Origin: DAOUEO01 sp963763495
GTDB lineage: Bacteria; Chloroflexota; Dehalococcoidia; DSTF01; JALHUB01
Assembly: GCA_963763495.1 (NCBI GenBank)
Contig: CAVXOY010000001.1
Coordinates: forward strand, 19,670-83,669
Direction: 5' to 3'
Length of the DNA stretch: 64,000 bases
The position numbers and the translations under genes are program-made. The notes beneath the pieces are model-generated. The model saw only the letters and a program-made list of their open reading frames with translations. It searched no databases and was not told the DNA's origin. Positions 45,887-54,120 of the stretch are shown here, in pieces. The stretch's first letter is position 1. Each line of letters opens with the position of its first letter.

Positions 45887-46581
45887 TATGTCTTCTCTTG
45901 TTGTTGGACTGTGGTCAGGACCACGTTGACCAAGAAGATGAGCACCAGCAGGATGATGGAGAGGGCGATGGCAGGCGCGAAGTTGCCACGGCTCACCTCC
46001 AGCATCACGGCCGTCGTCAGGACACGCGTCTCGCCCGCCAGGTTGCCGCCCACCATCATCGATGCGCCGACCTCCGATATCGCGCCGCCGAAGCCGGCCA
46101 TGACTGCTGCCATCAGGGGCAGTTTCGTCTCCCAAAGGATGATCCAGAGCATCTGCAGCCGTGATGCGCCCAGCGCGTAGACCTGCATCCGAAGCCGCGG
46201 GTCGAGGTGGCGGAGCGCCGCCGCCGTGAAGCCGGTAACGATGGGCGCAGCGATCACAGTCTGAGCCACGACCATCGCCGCCGGCGTGTAGATAAGCCGG
46301 AAATGGCCGAGGGGGCCGCTCCGCCAGAAGAAGATCGCGACGAGGAGGCCGACGACCACCGGCGGCAATCCCATGCCCGTGTTGACGAGGCTGAATACGA
46401 GATTGCGGCCGCGAAAGTCATTGAAGGCGATGGCCGCACCAACGCTTATGCCGATGAAGAGGCTGAGCACGACTGCGCTCCCTGATATGAACAGGGAGCG
46501 CAGTGTGATTTCCCAAAGAGAGTAGTCGCCGCTACGGATGATGTGGATGGATTCCCGCAGGCCATCCCAGATCAGATCCAC
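45886..46581 (-). CDS. tupB: Tungstate ABC transporter permease
   Basis: This is a five- to six-helix permease of the TupB/WtpB-like type. The cytoplasmic coupling loop reads LRHLDPRLRMQVYALGASRL, followed by LPLMAAVMAGFGGAISEVGA. The EVGASMMVGGN end is typical for oxyanion permeases. Length 231. It sits 23 bases after tupA and overlaps tupC. Confidence 0.9.
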   Translation of the reverse strand: MDLIWDGLRESIHIIRSGDYSLWEITLRSLFISGSAVVLSLFIGISVGAAIAFNDFRGRNLVFSLVNTGMGLPPVVVGLLVAIFFWRSGPLGHFRLIYTPAAMVVAQTVIAAPIVTGFTAAALRHLDPRLRMQVYALGASRLQMLWIILWETKLPLMAAVMAGFGGAISEVGASMMVGGNLAGETRVLTTAVMLEVSRGNFAPAIALSIILLVLIFLVNVVLTTVQQQEKT

Positions 46582-46604
46582 ATCTACCTCCGGTCAGAGT
46601 CAGC

Positions 46605-47606
46605 CTATCCGAACGGCGTTTTCAGCCCCAGCTCTTCGTAGGTCTTCTCCGCGTCAGGGATGAACAGCGACTGGCCGAACTCCTCGACGCCGAACTCGCC
46701 GATCATCTGCTGGGTCGCCTCTGAGACCATGAAGTCGGCAAAGGCCTTGCCGCCAGCGCCGTTCACCATGCTGAACTTGTCGGGGTTTACTTCCATCACA
46801 GAGTACACGTTGAGCAGAAGGGGATCACCTTCCAGCAGCAGCTTCAGCGAGAGACTCGCGCTCTGAGCAAGATAGGTCGCGCGGTCACAGACAATATAGG
46901 AATCGCGCTGATTAGCGATCTGGAGCGTCGCCCCCATTCCCTGGCCGCTCTCTTCATACCAGGACTTGCCCTTGGGGTCTAGCTCGGCCTTTTTCCACAG
47001 GCTCTTTTCCAGTTTGTCAGTCCCGGAATCGTCACCACGGCTGACAAAAGAAGAACTGGAATCGAATATCTTCTTGAAGGCGTCCACAGCGGCCGTCATT
47101 CCCTTGATCCCAGCCGGGTCTTTCTCGGGTCCAAGAATGATGAAGTCGTTGTGCATGACAAGGCGGCGGTTGATGGCAGCGCCGCTGTCGACGAGCTTCT
47201 TCTCCGAGGCGGGAGCATGCACAAGAAGAACGTCGGCGTCGCCGCGCTCTCCCATCGCCAGGGCTTGGCCGGTGCCGACAGCGATGACCTTGACGTTGTA
47301 GTCCGTCGCCTTCTCGAACTCGGGCACCAGGATATCGAGGAGTCCGCTATCCTGAGTGCTGGTCGTGGTCGCCAAGATGACCTCTTTGGGACCGCTGCGG
47401 ACGACGGCAGTTGGCGTCGCTGCCGCCTGCGGCGTACCTGTTGTCGCTGCCTTGGGTGTACCTGTAGCCTCTACCTTGGGCGTACCAGTTGCCGCTGCTT
47501 GGGGCGTGGCGGTTTCTTTGGAGTCACCATTGTCTCCGCAGGCAACCAAACCGATGGCCGTCAGCAGCACCACCAGGAGCGCCGTTACTCCGAAGAGCTT
47601 CTTCAC
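46605..47606 (-). CDS. tupA: Tungstate-binding lipoprotein of the Tup transporter
   Basis: TupA binds tungstate outside the membrane with very high affinity. The GTG start at 47606 has GGAGGTG upstream and gives MKKLFGVTALLVVLLTAIGL, then VACG as the lipobox. A low-complexity Thr/Pro/Ala linker of about 40 residues follows. The oxyanion-binding motif ATTTSTQDSGLLD is the TupA hallmark. VGTGQALAMGERGDADVLLV and SRGDDSGTDKLEKSLWKKAE are further family blocks. Length 333. The TTTS motif and gene order favour tungstate over molybdate or sulfate, but selectivity was not tested. Confidence 0.9.
   Translation of the reverse strand: MKKLFGVTALLVVLLTAIGLVACGDNGDSKETATPQAAATGTPKVEATGTPKAATTGTPQAAATPTAVVRSGPKEVILATTTSTQDSGLLDILVPEFEKATDYNVKVIAVGTGQALAMGERGDADVLLVHAPASEKKLVDSGAAINRRLVMHNDFIILGPEKDPAGIKGMTAAVDAFKKIFDSSSSFVSRGDDSGTDKLEKSLWKKAELDPKGKSWYEESGQGMGATLQIANQRDSYIVCDRATYLAQSASLSLKLLLEGDPLLLNVYSVMEVNPDKFSMVNGAGGKAFADFMVSEATQQMIGEFGVEEFGQSLFIPDAEKTYEELGLKTPFG
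47415..47520 (-). repeat. Degenerate tandem repeat encoding the TupA linker
   Basis: About four imperfect units of roughly 24-27 bases encode TGTPK/TGTPQ-type segments between the TupA lipobox and the binding domain. The repeat probably acts as a flexible spacer. Such repeats can change length by slippage. Confidence 0.5.
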
Positions 47607-47630
47607 CAGTGCACCTCCATGTGTAGTAGT

Positions 47631-47648
47631 TATGCTGACTCTAGCATA
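47631..47648 (-). promoter_or_regulatory. Candidate operator upstream of tupA
   Basis: TATGCT (47631-47636), a 6-base spacer and AGCATA (47643-47648) form a perfect inverted repeat. It lies 25 bases before the tupA start and directly after the ModE-like gene, which makes it the obvious candidate binding site. One arm resembles a -10 hexamer. Confidence 0.5.
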
Positions 47649-47667
47649 GCGCCGCCCAAAAAGAAAG

Positions 47668-48006
47668 CTACCCCCTATTGCCAAATATCTCATCGAAGCG
47701 ATGCCTAACGTCGGCGCCAGCGGCAGCCTCGAACCGGGGATAGAGAGACACCAACCGCTCACCCTCTGGGGTCAGACTCGTTCTGCCTCCCCCTGCGCCG
47801 CCGACCTCGCTTTCGACAAGGCGCACCCCCAGGTTCGTCTCCATCTCCCTGATCTTCCCCCAGGCGCGCCTGTAGGAGAGGCCCATGCGACGCGCGGCCT
47901 CGGCCAGCGAGCCGGTCTCAGCAATGTGATTGAGCAGGCGGATCCGGTAGCCGCTGAGCGCTACTCCACCGTTCTTCTCTATCCACAGCTTGAGTCTGGG
48001 CTCCAT
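47668..48006 (-). CDS. ModE-like DNA-binding regulator lacking a ligand domain
   Basis: This 112-residue winged-helix protein matches the N-terminal DNA-binding half of ModE. GYRIRLLNHIAETGSLAEAA and RRMGLSYRRAWGKIREMETN form the LysR-like helix-turn-helix. GGAGGGRTSLTPEGERLV forms the wing. It lacks the C-terminal MOP (molybdate-binding) domains. It is the first gene of the presumed operon modE-like/tupA/tupB/tupC and likely controls it in response to tungstate or molybdate. How it would sense the ligand is not visible. Confidence 0.88.
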   Translation of the reverse strand: MEPRLKLWIEKNGGVALSGYRIRLLNHIAETGSLAEAARRMGLSYRRAWGKIREMETNLGVRLVESEVGGAGGGRTSLTPEGERLVSLYPRFEAAAGADVRHRFDEIFGNRG

Positions 48007-48128
48007 TGAAGCACTCCTCAGACGCCGTCAACTGCCATTCTGCCCACCATTAGCAGCAACGTCAACCACGCAAGGAAGCCGGAGCGGGGTGTGCTGAGAG
48101 AGACGGTTAGACCCGACAGGAAATAAGA

Positions 48129-48761
48129 CTATTCGCTTTGGGTCGTACGGACCTCGAAGTGTTCCCGGGGCGAATCCGGCGAAGAGGTTCCACCGCGCGG
48201 GAGGAGAGGACTCCCAGCGAGGCCGATGATGCGAAGATGCGAGAGGTCGGCATGGCGGGAGATGAGTTTCTGGAGGGCAGTGCCGACGAATGGCGCAAGC
48301 ACATTCGCCACCATGACGGCCAAGACAACGTTCAATAGATTAAGGCTGTCCGTGCCCAGCAGAACGCCGAGAAAGACCACAGCGCCTAGAACCCCGGCCG
48401 TGACAATGGCAGTAACGCAACGGCGGTGAATCGCGAGACGGCGCTCACCAGCGCGCAGCCGTCGCAACCCTTCCAAAGCCGCAGCGAGGATGACATCGGG
48501 CGGCGCGACGCCGTCGAGGGTAAAGCCGCGCTTCAGGGCAATGCCGTTCAGCCCGCTGGGCCCGAATTGTTCCTCGATGACGTTCATCGTGGCGTGCTTG
48601 AGAGCCTCGTTACGGCGAACCGACTCGTTGGTAAACACGGATGCGACCTGACCAGGGATGAGGAGAAGGCTAGAAAGCGCTCTCACCGTGAAGCCGAAAA
48701 CGATCAGCATCAGCAGGAGAATCAGCGTGACGACCAAGAGACCGAAGAAAAGGAGTATCAT
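48129..48761 (-). CDS. Membrane protein of unknown function, 210 aa
   Basis: I do not recognise a family. The N-terminus has a strong transmembrane helix (ILLFFGLLVVTLILLLMLIV). A cytoplasmic-looking middle follows (ESVRRNEALKHATMNVIEEQ, PPDVILAAALEGLRRL), with charged helices. Two further transmembrane helices lie around residues 115-165, and the tail is soluble. The ATG at 48761 has GGGAGCC upstream. It has its own promoter. Confidence 0.65.
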   Translation of the reverse strand: MILLFFGLLVVTLILLLMLIVFGFTVRALSSLLLIPGQVASVFTNESVRRNEALKHATMNVIEEQFGPSGLNGIALKRGFTLDGVAPPDVILAAALEGLRRLRAGERRLAIHRRCVTAIVTAGVLGAVVFLGVLLGTDSLNLLNVVLAVMVANVLAPFVGTALQKLISRHADLSHLRIIGLAGSPLLPRGGTSSPDSPREHFEVRTTQSE

Positions 48762-48802
48762 GGGCTCCCTCTGCTGCCGCGCGGCTCGAGTATCCGGCTA
48801 AA

Positions 48803-48831
48803 AGTATACACCCGCTGTCTATGATCGCCAA
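48803..48831 (-). promoter_or_regulatory. Promoter for the 210-aa membrane protein gene
   Basis: On the minus strand, TTGGCG (48826-48831) and TATACT (48803-48808) are separated by 17 bases, about 42 bases before the gene start. Confidence 0.5.
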
Positions 48832-48979
48832 CGGCTGCGGGCCAGTCAATCGGTGCTGCACCTGATCTAACGACCGTCGGCCGAGGTTATCGCCGCAGGT
48901 CGTATCGATCCCAGCATCTGGCAACTACGGCGCCGAAGCGCGTTCAGCAGCAGGATAAGGGTTGAGGCTGCGAGATGTT

Positions 48980-49075
48980 CTATTCGCCCTGAGCGAGTTC
49001 ATTCGATAGCCACTGCCATAGCAGATAGGCGGCCCCGGCGGTTACCCATAGTCCCATGATCACAGCGCTTAGCAT
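48980..49075 (-). CDS. Putative 31-aa single-span membrane microprotein
   Basis: The short frame from ATG 49075 reads MLSAVIMGLWVTAGAAYLLW, then QWLSNELAQGE: one transmembrane helix with an acidic C-terminal tail. It has a good AAGGGGA ribosome-binding site and lies about 38 bases after the predicted start of transcription from a near-consensus promoter. No other gene could use that promoter on this strand for over 200 bases. It is too short for similarity by eye. Confidence 0.5.
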   Translation of the reverse strand: MLSAVIMGLWVTAGAAYLLWQWLSNELAQGE

Positions 49076-49119
49076 CTTGTTCCCCTTCTTCAAACTCGCA
49101 CAGACGTTCTGATAGGCCC

Positions 49120-49149
49120 ACTATAGAACGCATGTACTAGCCTTGTCAA
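49120..49149 (-). promoter_or_regulatory. Strong promoter for the 31-aa microprotein
   Basis: On the minus strand, a perfect TTGACA (49144-49149) and TATAGT (49120-49125) are separated by 18 bases. It is one of two perfect -35 hexamers paired with a good -10 that I found in the window. Confidence 0.65.
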
Positions 49150-49298
49150 GCCCTCGGCGCGAGAAAAGCGGAACTTGATCCAGAAACGGCCGCGTGCTAG
49201 GAATTGACTCGTTAGCGGGGCCCAGGCCGTTGCTTGGCTTTCCGCTGCCCAAGAGATCGCGCCACGCGAGAGCGATCGCGAGCGAAAGGAGGTACCCC

Positions 49299-49751
49299 TT
49301 GACTCAGGCGACCGATGTCGAGCCAAAAGAGAAACAGCAGAAACCTATCGTGCCCTACTTGCGGCTGCCCGAAAAACCGGGCGACAAGCCATACTTGTGG
49401 GGAAGCAGGTGCCGATCCTGCGGAGCGGCCTACCTCGGCCCTCGCTTGGCCTGCGCCAAATGCTTCGCCGTCGACGACCTCGAGGAAATCCGGTTCAGCG
49501 ACCACGGCATTCTCCACACATTCTCGATTGTCTATCAGTCCCTGCCGGGCGTGGAGGTCCCTTTTGTCGCCGCCATCATCGATCTGCCGGAAGGCACAGC
49601 CGTTCGCGCCAACCTCGGCGGGATCGAGCCCGACCCGGACAAGCTCGTGCCCCTGCTCGGCACGAAGGTTGAAATGTACACGGAGAAGGCACGGGTGGAC
49701 AAAGAGGGGAATGACGTCATTGTCTACAAGTACCGGCCCATCAAGGGCTGA
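49299..49751 (+). CDS. DUF35 zinc-ribbon/OB-fold protein, thiolase partner
   Basis: DUF35 proteins form complexes with thiolase-like enzymes and help bind acyl-CoA substrates. The zinc ribbon is WGSRCRSCGAAYLGPRLACA, with KCF giving the fourth Cys, and the OB domain follows (GILHTFSIVYQSLPGVEVPF, KVEMYTEKARVD). The TTG start at 49299 has a strong AAAGGAGG site 6 bases upstream. Length 150. It is 20 bases before the thiolase gene, the normal pair order. Confidence 0.9.
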   Translation: MTQATDVEPKEKQQKPIVPYLRLPEKPGDKPYLWGSRCRSCGAAYLGPRLACAKCFAVDDLEEIRFSDHGILHTFSIVYQSLPGVEVPFVAAIIDLPEGTAVRANLGGIEPDPDKLVPLLGTKVEMYTEKARVDKEGNDVIVYKYRPIKG

Positions 49752-49771
49752 CGCCGAGAGGAGGTAGATCT

Positions 49772-50920
49772 GTGAAACCAGCGCGAGACGTCTACATAGT
49801 CGGCGTGGGGATGGTCAAGTACGGCCGGTACCCTGAGAAGACGGTGATCGACTTGGCCACAGAGGCAGTCGTCACCGCCCTCAAAGACGCGAACATGACG
49901 ATGAAGGACATCCAGTCGGTGGCGAGCGGCAATCTGTCGGCGCCTGTCGGCCAGGCGATCCTGCGCAGTGTCGGGCAGACCGGCGTCCCCGTCGTAAACG
50001 TGGCCAACGCCTGCGCTACCGGGTCCACGGCCTGTCGCGAGGCCTACTTCGCGGTGGCATCCGGCGCCTTCGACGTGGCAATGGGCATCGGCTCGGAGCA
50101 GATGGGCAAGGCGGGGCTCCTGGGAGCGGGACGGCTTATGGCAGCCACCGACCCCGCCTACATACCGGAGGGGGTGCTCGGATCGCAGATGATGCCTCCG
50201 GTCTTCTCGCAGTGGGGAGTCGACCACATGCGGAAGTACGGCACCACCTTCGAGGACTTCGCTCGGGTGGCCTACAAGAACCACAAGAACTCGGTGCACA
50301 ACCCGTACGCCCAGTACCGGCAGGAGTTCCCGCTGGAGGAGATCATGAGCGCCCGGATGGTCTCTTGGCCCAACACCCTCTATATGTGCTGCCCAACGGG
50401 TGACGGCGCCGGCGCCATTATCTACGCCAGCGGCGACAAGGCCCGCCAGTACGGCTCCAAGGCGATCAAGGCGGCGGCTTCCATTCTCACCAGCGACCCT
50501 TGGACAGAGACGGGGAACGCGATCCTGGACATCAACGAGTGCACGCGCCTCGCCGCTAGGGAGGCATGGGAGACGGCAGGGATCGGGCCGGAGGAGATGG
50601 ACGTCGTGGAACTGCACGACTGTTTTGCGACCGCGGAGATGGTGCACTATGAGAACTTAGGCCTTGCTCCAGATGGCGAGGGCCCGCGCTACCTGAGAGA
50701 GGGTCGGTTCGATATCGGCGGTAAGGTGGCTGTCAACGCCAGTGGCGGCCTTCTCTCTCGAGGTCATCCCCTCGGCGCGACCGGCGCCTGCGGTATCGCC
50801 GAAATAGTGTGGCAGTTGCGAGGCCAATCAGGCGGCCGCCAGCAGCCAGGCGCGAAGGCAGGGCTCGCCCATGTGATCGGCCTCACCTCCGCCTGCACGA
50901 TCAACGTCATGGTCGCTTAG
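49772..50920 (+). CDS. Thiolase-family protein (SCP-x/Ltp type)
   Basis: This thiolase-fold enzyme is of the type that works with a DUF35 partner, for acyl-CoA condensation or cleavage or for retro-aldol side-chain removal. The nucleophile Cys is in VANACATGSTACREAYFAVA near residue 83. The second half shows VVELHDCFATAEMVHYENLG and GGLLSRGHPLGATGACGIAE with the catalytic His. HDCFA in place of the usual NEAFA places it with non-specific lipid-transfer-type thiolases, so a plain acetyl-CoA acetyltransferase role is less sure. The GTG start at 49772 follows GAGAGGAGG. Length 382. Confidence 0.88.
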   Translation: MKPARDVYIVGVGMVKYGRYPEKTVIDLATEAVVTALKDANMTMKDIQSVASGNLSAPVGQAILRSVGQTGVPVVNVANACATGSTACREAYFAVASGAFDVAMGIGSEQMGKAGLLGAGRLMAATDPAYIPEGVLGSQMMPPVFSQWGVDHMRKYGTTFEDFARVAYKNHKNSVHNPYAQYRQEFPLEEIMSARMVSWPNTLYMCCPTGDGAGAIIYASGDKARQYGSKAIKAAASILTSDPWTETGNAILDINECTRLAAREAWETAGIGPEEMDVVELHDCFATAEMVHYENLGLAPDGEGPRYLREGRFDIGGKVAVNASGGLLSRGHPLGATGACGIAEIVWQLRGQSGGRQQPGAKAGLAHVIGLTSACTINVMVA

Positions 50921-50949
50921 GCGGTGCCTGGGAGATCGACAGTTAAGCC

Positions 50950-50981
50950 GCCTTTGCCTAAAGGCCGGCGCGGGTTGTTTT
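50950..50981 (+). terminator. Possible terminator after the thiolase gene
   Basis: GCCTTT (50950-50955) pairs perfectly with AAAGGC (50960-50965) around a 4-base loop. A TTGTTTT run follows about 10 bases later, so this is a weak candidate. Confidence 0.35.
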
Positions 50982-51139
50982 GTGCCTTCTGCCGCCTCGT
51001 TCCTCAGCTCTAGGCGATCAAGCCTTCCGTTCTGACCGGCAGTCCTGTGTATAATGAATCCGGAGAGTCGGACCCGAACGGCGATCCTGACGGCCCCGAC
51101 AAGGCCGGCCGCTGAGGGAACCCCAAAGGGAGATGCTTC

Positions 51140-51886
51140 ATGGGTAAGACCGCTTCACCGCCGCTGGAACTCACCTTCTTGGGATCGGGCAACGCGTTTG
51201 CCGGTGACCGCTATTGGAGTTCGTTCATTCTCAACCGGCGCTACCTCTTCGATGCGCCGCCGACGACGCTTGCTCACTTGAACAAGCTGGCTATTCCCCC
51301 GGCTGATATTGCCGCTGTCTTCATAACCCATTTTCACGCGGACCATTTCTTCGGATTGCCATTCCTGTTCTTGGACTACGCATACACAGCCAAGAGGACG
51401 GAGGACTTGGTCATAGTCGGCCCGCGCGGGGAGCAAGAGATAGTCGAGAAGCTCACGGAACTCGGCTTCGCCGGCCTGACCAGGATCGATATGAGATACC
51501 GCCGCATCTACTTAGAGATCGCCGAGGGAATGGATCAGGTCGCCGCTGACCTCCCGTTTCGCGCCATTCCGGTGAAACAGTCGATGTCGACGGACTGCTT
51601 CGGCTACCGGGTGAACGTGGGAGGACGCATCCTCAGCTACACAGGCGACACAGTGATGTGCGAAGGCGTGCGCCAGTTGGCGCAGGGCGCAGATGTTGTG
51701 GTGGTCGACTGCTCTTGCTGGGATGACCCCTGCGATCACCACATGAGCTTGCCCGACATCCAGCGATTGCGGAAGGATACTCCGCCGGAAACGACGTTCA
51801 TCCTGACACATCTTGACGTCGGCCGCCCGCCCGTCAACATCGACGGGGTGCTCGTGGCGGAAGATTTCGCTACCTTCCGGCTCTAA
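51140..51886 (+). CDS. MBL-fold metallo-hydrolase, RNase Z-like
   Basis: The protein has a beta-lactamase-like fold with two zinc ions. LTFLGSGNAFAGDRYWSSFI is followed by the HxHxDH motif in VFITHFHADHFFGLPFLF. SYTGDT supplies the bridging Asp, and TFILTHLDVGRP the last His. The layout resembles RNase Z and arylsulfatase-like members, but the RNase Z exosite arm is not seen. The substrate is unknown. Length 248. The ATG at 51140 follows AAAGGGAG. A TATAAT at 51050-51055 may be its -10. Confidence 0.85.
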   Translation: MGKTASPPLELTFLGSGNAFAGDRYWSSFILNRRYLFDAPPTTLAHLNKLAIPPADIAAVFITHFHADHFFGLPFLFLDYAYTAKRTEDLVIVGPRGEQEIVEKLTELGFAGLTRIDMRYRRIYLEIAEGMDQVAADLPFRAIPVKQSMSTDCFGYRVNVGGRILSYTGDTVMCEGVRQLAQGADVVVVDCSCWDDPCDHHMSLPDIQRLRKDTPPETTFILTHLDVGRPPVNIDGVLVAEDFATFRL

Positions 51887-52047
51887 CCCTACCCAATGGG
51901 TAGGCCGAGAAGATCGGGCTCGGGGATTCACGTCACGTCGTTATGTCTATTGCGGAATTGCAGTGCCTCTTGAACTATGGGATAATAGATTGTGCACGAT
52001 AGTGAAAACCCGCCAACACAACTCAGTCCCCACTTGCGCTCCACCGG

Positions 52048-52075
52048 TTGCAGACAGCGCCAACATTAGTATACT
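52048..52075 (+). promoter_or_regulatory. Promoter for the PFOR genes
   Basis: TTGCAG at 52048-52053 and TATACT at 52070-52075 are separated by 16 bases. The first PFOR start codon is 45 bases downstream. Confidence 0.45.
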
Positions 52076-52119
52076 TGTTTCCTATTCAGCCGCATTCAGA
52101 CTAGTTTCGAGGACTAATC

Positions 52120-54109
52120 ATGGCTAAGAATCAGAACGCGAAGGACTTCCCCTATCCGGGCACCCCATCGACAAGCGACGGCACGGGCATGATCGTGTGG
52201 GTGGAGACGCACATCAGTCAGGGCGCCTGCGTCTACCCGATCACGCCTTCCACCGGCATGGGCGAAGGCTACGCCGACGAGGTCTCAAATGGGCGGCAGA
52301 ACCTTTGGGGAGAGCCGCTCACTTTGCTGGAACCGGAGTCGGAGCACAGTTCCGCTTCCGCCTGCGAGGGCTACGCCGCCGCCGGAGGACGCGTCTCGAA
52401 CTTCACCTGCGGACAGGGCCTGATCCTGATGAAGGAGGTCCTGTACACAATCGCAGGAAAGCGCCTGCCGGCTGTCTTCAACATCGGCGCGCGAGCTCTG
52501 ACGTCACAGTCGCTCAACATTCACTCCGGGCACGACGACGTCATGGGTGTTGCCGATGCGGGCTGGGGGATCCTGTTCGCCCGCAACGCGCAGGAGGCCG
52601 GCGACCTGTCGCTCATCGCCCGCCGGACGGCGGAGGACACGTCCACGCCGTTCCTCAATTGCCAGGACGGCTTCCTGACGACCCACACCGTCGAGACCGT
52701 CCTCATGCCCGAGCCGGAGCTGATGGAGCGCTTCGTCGGCCCTCCCAGCGCCAAGCTGAGCAGCATCATCGATCCCCACCGGCCGGTGATGAGCGGTGTC
52801 GTCCAGGACATGGACAGCTACATGATGGGGAAGATCGGCCAGCGCGAGTTCTACGACAAGGTGCCGGCCGCCCTGCAGCAGGCGATGGACGAGTACTACG
52901 AGCTGACCGGCCGCCGCTACGACATGGTCATGCCCTACCGGCTGGAGGACGCGGAGTACGCGATCGTCGGCATGGGCTCGGCGATGGATACCGCCGTCGC
53001 GACGGTGGACTACCTGCGGGAGAAGAAGGGCCTGCCGGTCGGCCTGCTGGCTGTGGCGGCGTTCCGCCCCTTCCCAGGGCCGCAGATCGTGAAGGCGCTC
53101 GCCGCACCTGAAGGCGTTCAGCGTCCTCGAGAAGCTGGACGTGCCGCTGGGGCAGTCCAACCCGCTGACGGCCGAGATAAAGGCCTCCTTCGCGGACGCG
53201 ATGAGCGGCCACCCCGACTACCCGAAGATCGACCGCATACCCACCATCTACTCCGGCTGCGGCGGGCTTGGGAAGCCGCGACGTGCGTCCCGGGCATCAT
53301 CATCGCCATCGCCGAGAACATGCACGAAGGAGGACGGCAAGCGCTTCTTCACACTGAACGTAAACCACCCGACGGCGCTGCCCCGTGTGGAAGACCCCGA
53401 CGTGCGGCCGCACGGGCTCGTTCTCGATGCGCGGACACTCGGTCGGGGGCTTCGGCGTCGATCACCACGAACAAGATCATCGCCTCCATCTCCTCGGACC
53501 TCTTCGGGCTGAACGCGCAGGCCTACCCCCGCTACGGCGCTGAAAAGAAGGGGCTGCCCACCAGCTACTACCTGACTCTGGCCAAGGATGTCATCCGGCC
53601 CCACTGCGAGCAGAAGTTCGTGGAGTTCGTGCCCTCAACGACGTGAACGCCTTCCGCATCGGGCAATCCCGCTGGCGGGGCTCGCCGCAGGCGGCACGGT
53701 GTTCATCCAGACAGAGAAGACGGAACCGGACGAGGTATGGGCAGCTATACCGGCGAACGCCAGAGCCACGATCCGGGAGAAGAAGATAGAGGTACTGGCG
53801 CTCGACACGACCAAGATCGCCGCCGAGGTGGCATCGAAGCCCGACCTCGTGCAGAGGATGCAGGGTATCGTGCTGCTGGGGGTCTTCCTGCGCTACACCC
53901 CGTTCCTGAAGGAAGCGAGAATAGGCAACGTCGAGCTATTCGAGCGGATAGAGAAGTCGCTGCGCAAGTACTTCGGCGGGCGCGGCGAAGGTGTAATCAA
54001 GGACAACCTGGAGTGCGTACGCCGCGGGTTCAATGAAGTCTTTGAGATACCACCAAAAGTCATCGAGAAAGAGCCGGCGGCAATCGCAGCCAGCGGCCAG
54101 AGATCGTGA
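52120..54109 (+). CDS. porA: Pyruvate:ferredoxin oxidoreductase, fused alpha and gamma parts (many frameshifts)
   Basis: This is the N-terminal half of a NifJ-type enzyme that oxidises pyruvate to acetyl-CoA with ferredoxin. The alpha domain is clean: YPITPSTGMGEGYADE, then LEPESEHSSASACEGYAAAG and GHDDVMGVADAGWGILF. From about 53105 to 53690 the frame breaks about nine times. The pieces in order match NifJ: FSVLEKLDVPLGQSNPLTAE, IIIAIAENMHEGG, KRFFTLNVNHPTALPR, then the gamma domain with GHSVGGFG, ITTNKIIASISSDLFGLNAQ and LAGLAAGGTVFIQ. The gamma part then continues cleanly to 54109. All but one break need one base removed. The gene is followed after 11 bases by the beta/ferredoxin gene. Confidence 0.85.
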
Positions 54110-54120
54110 GAGGGACTGAC

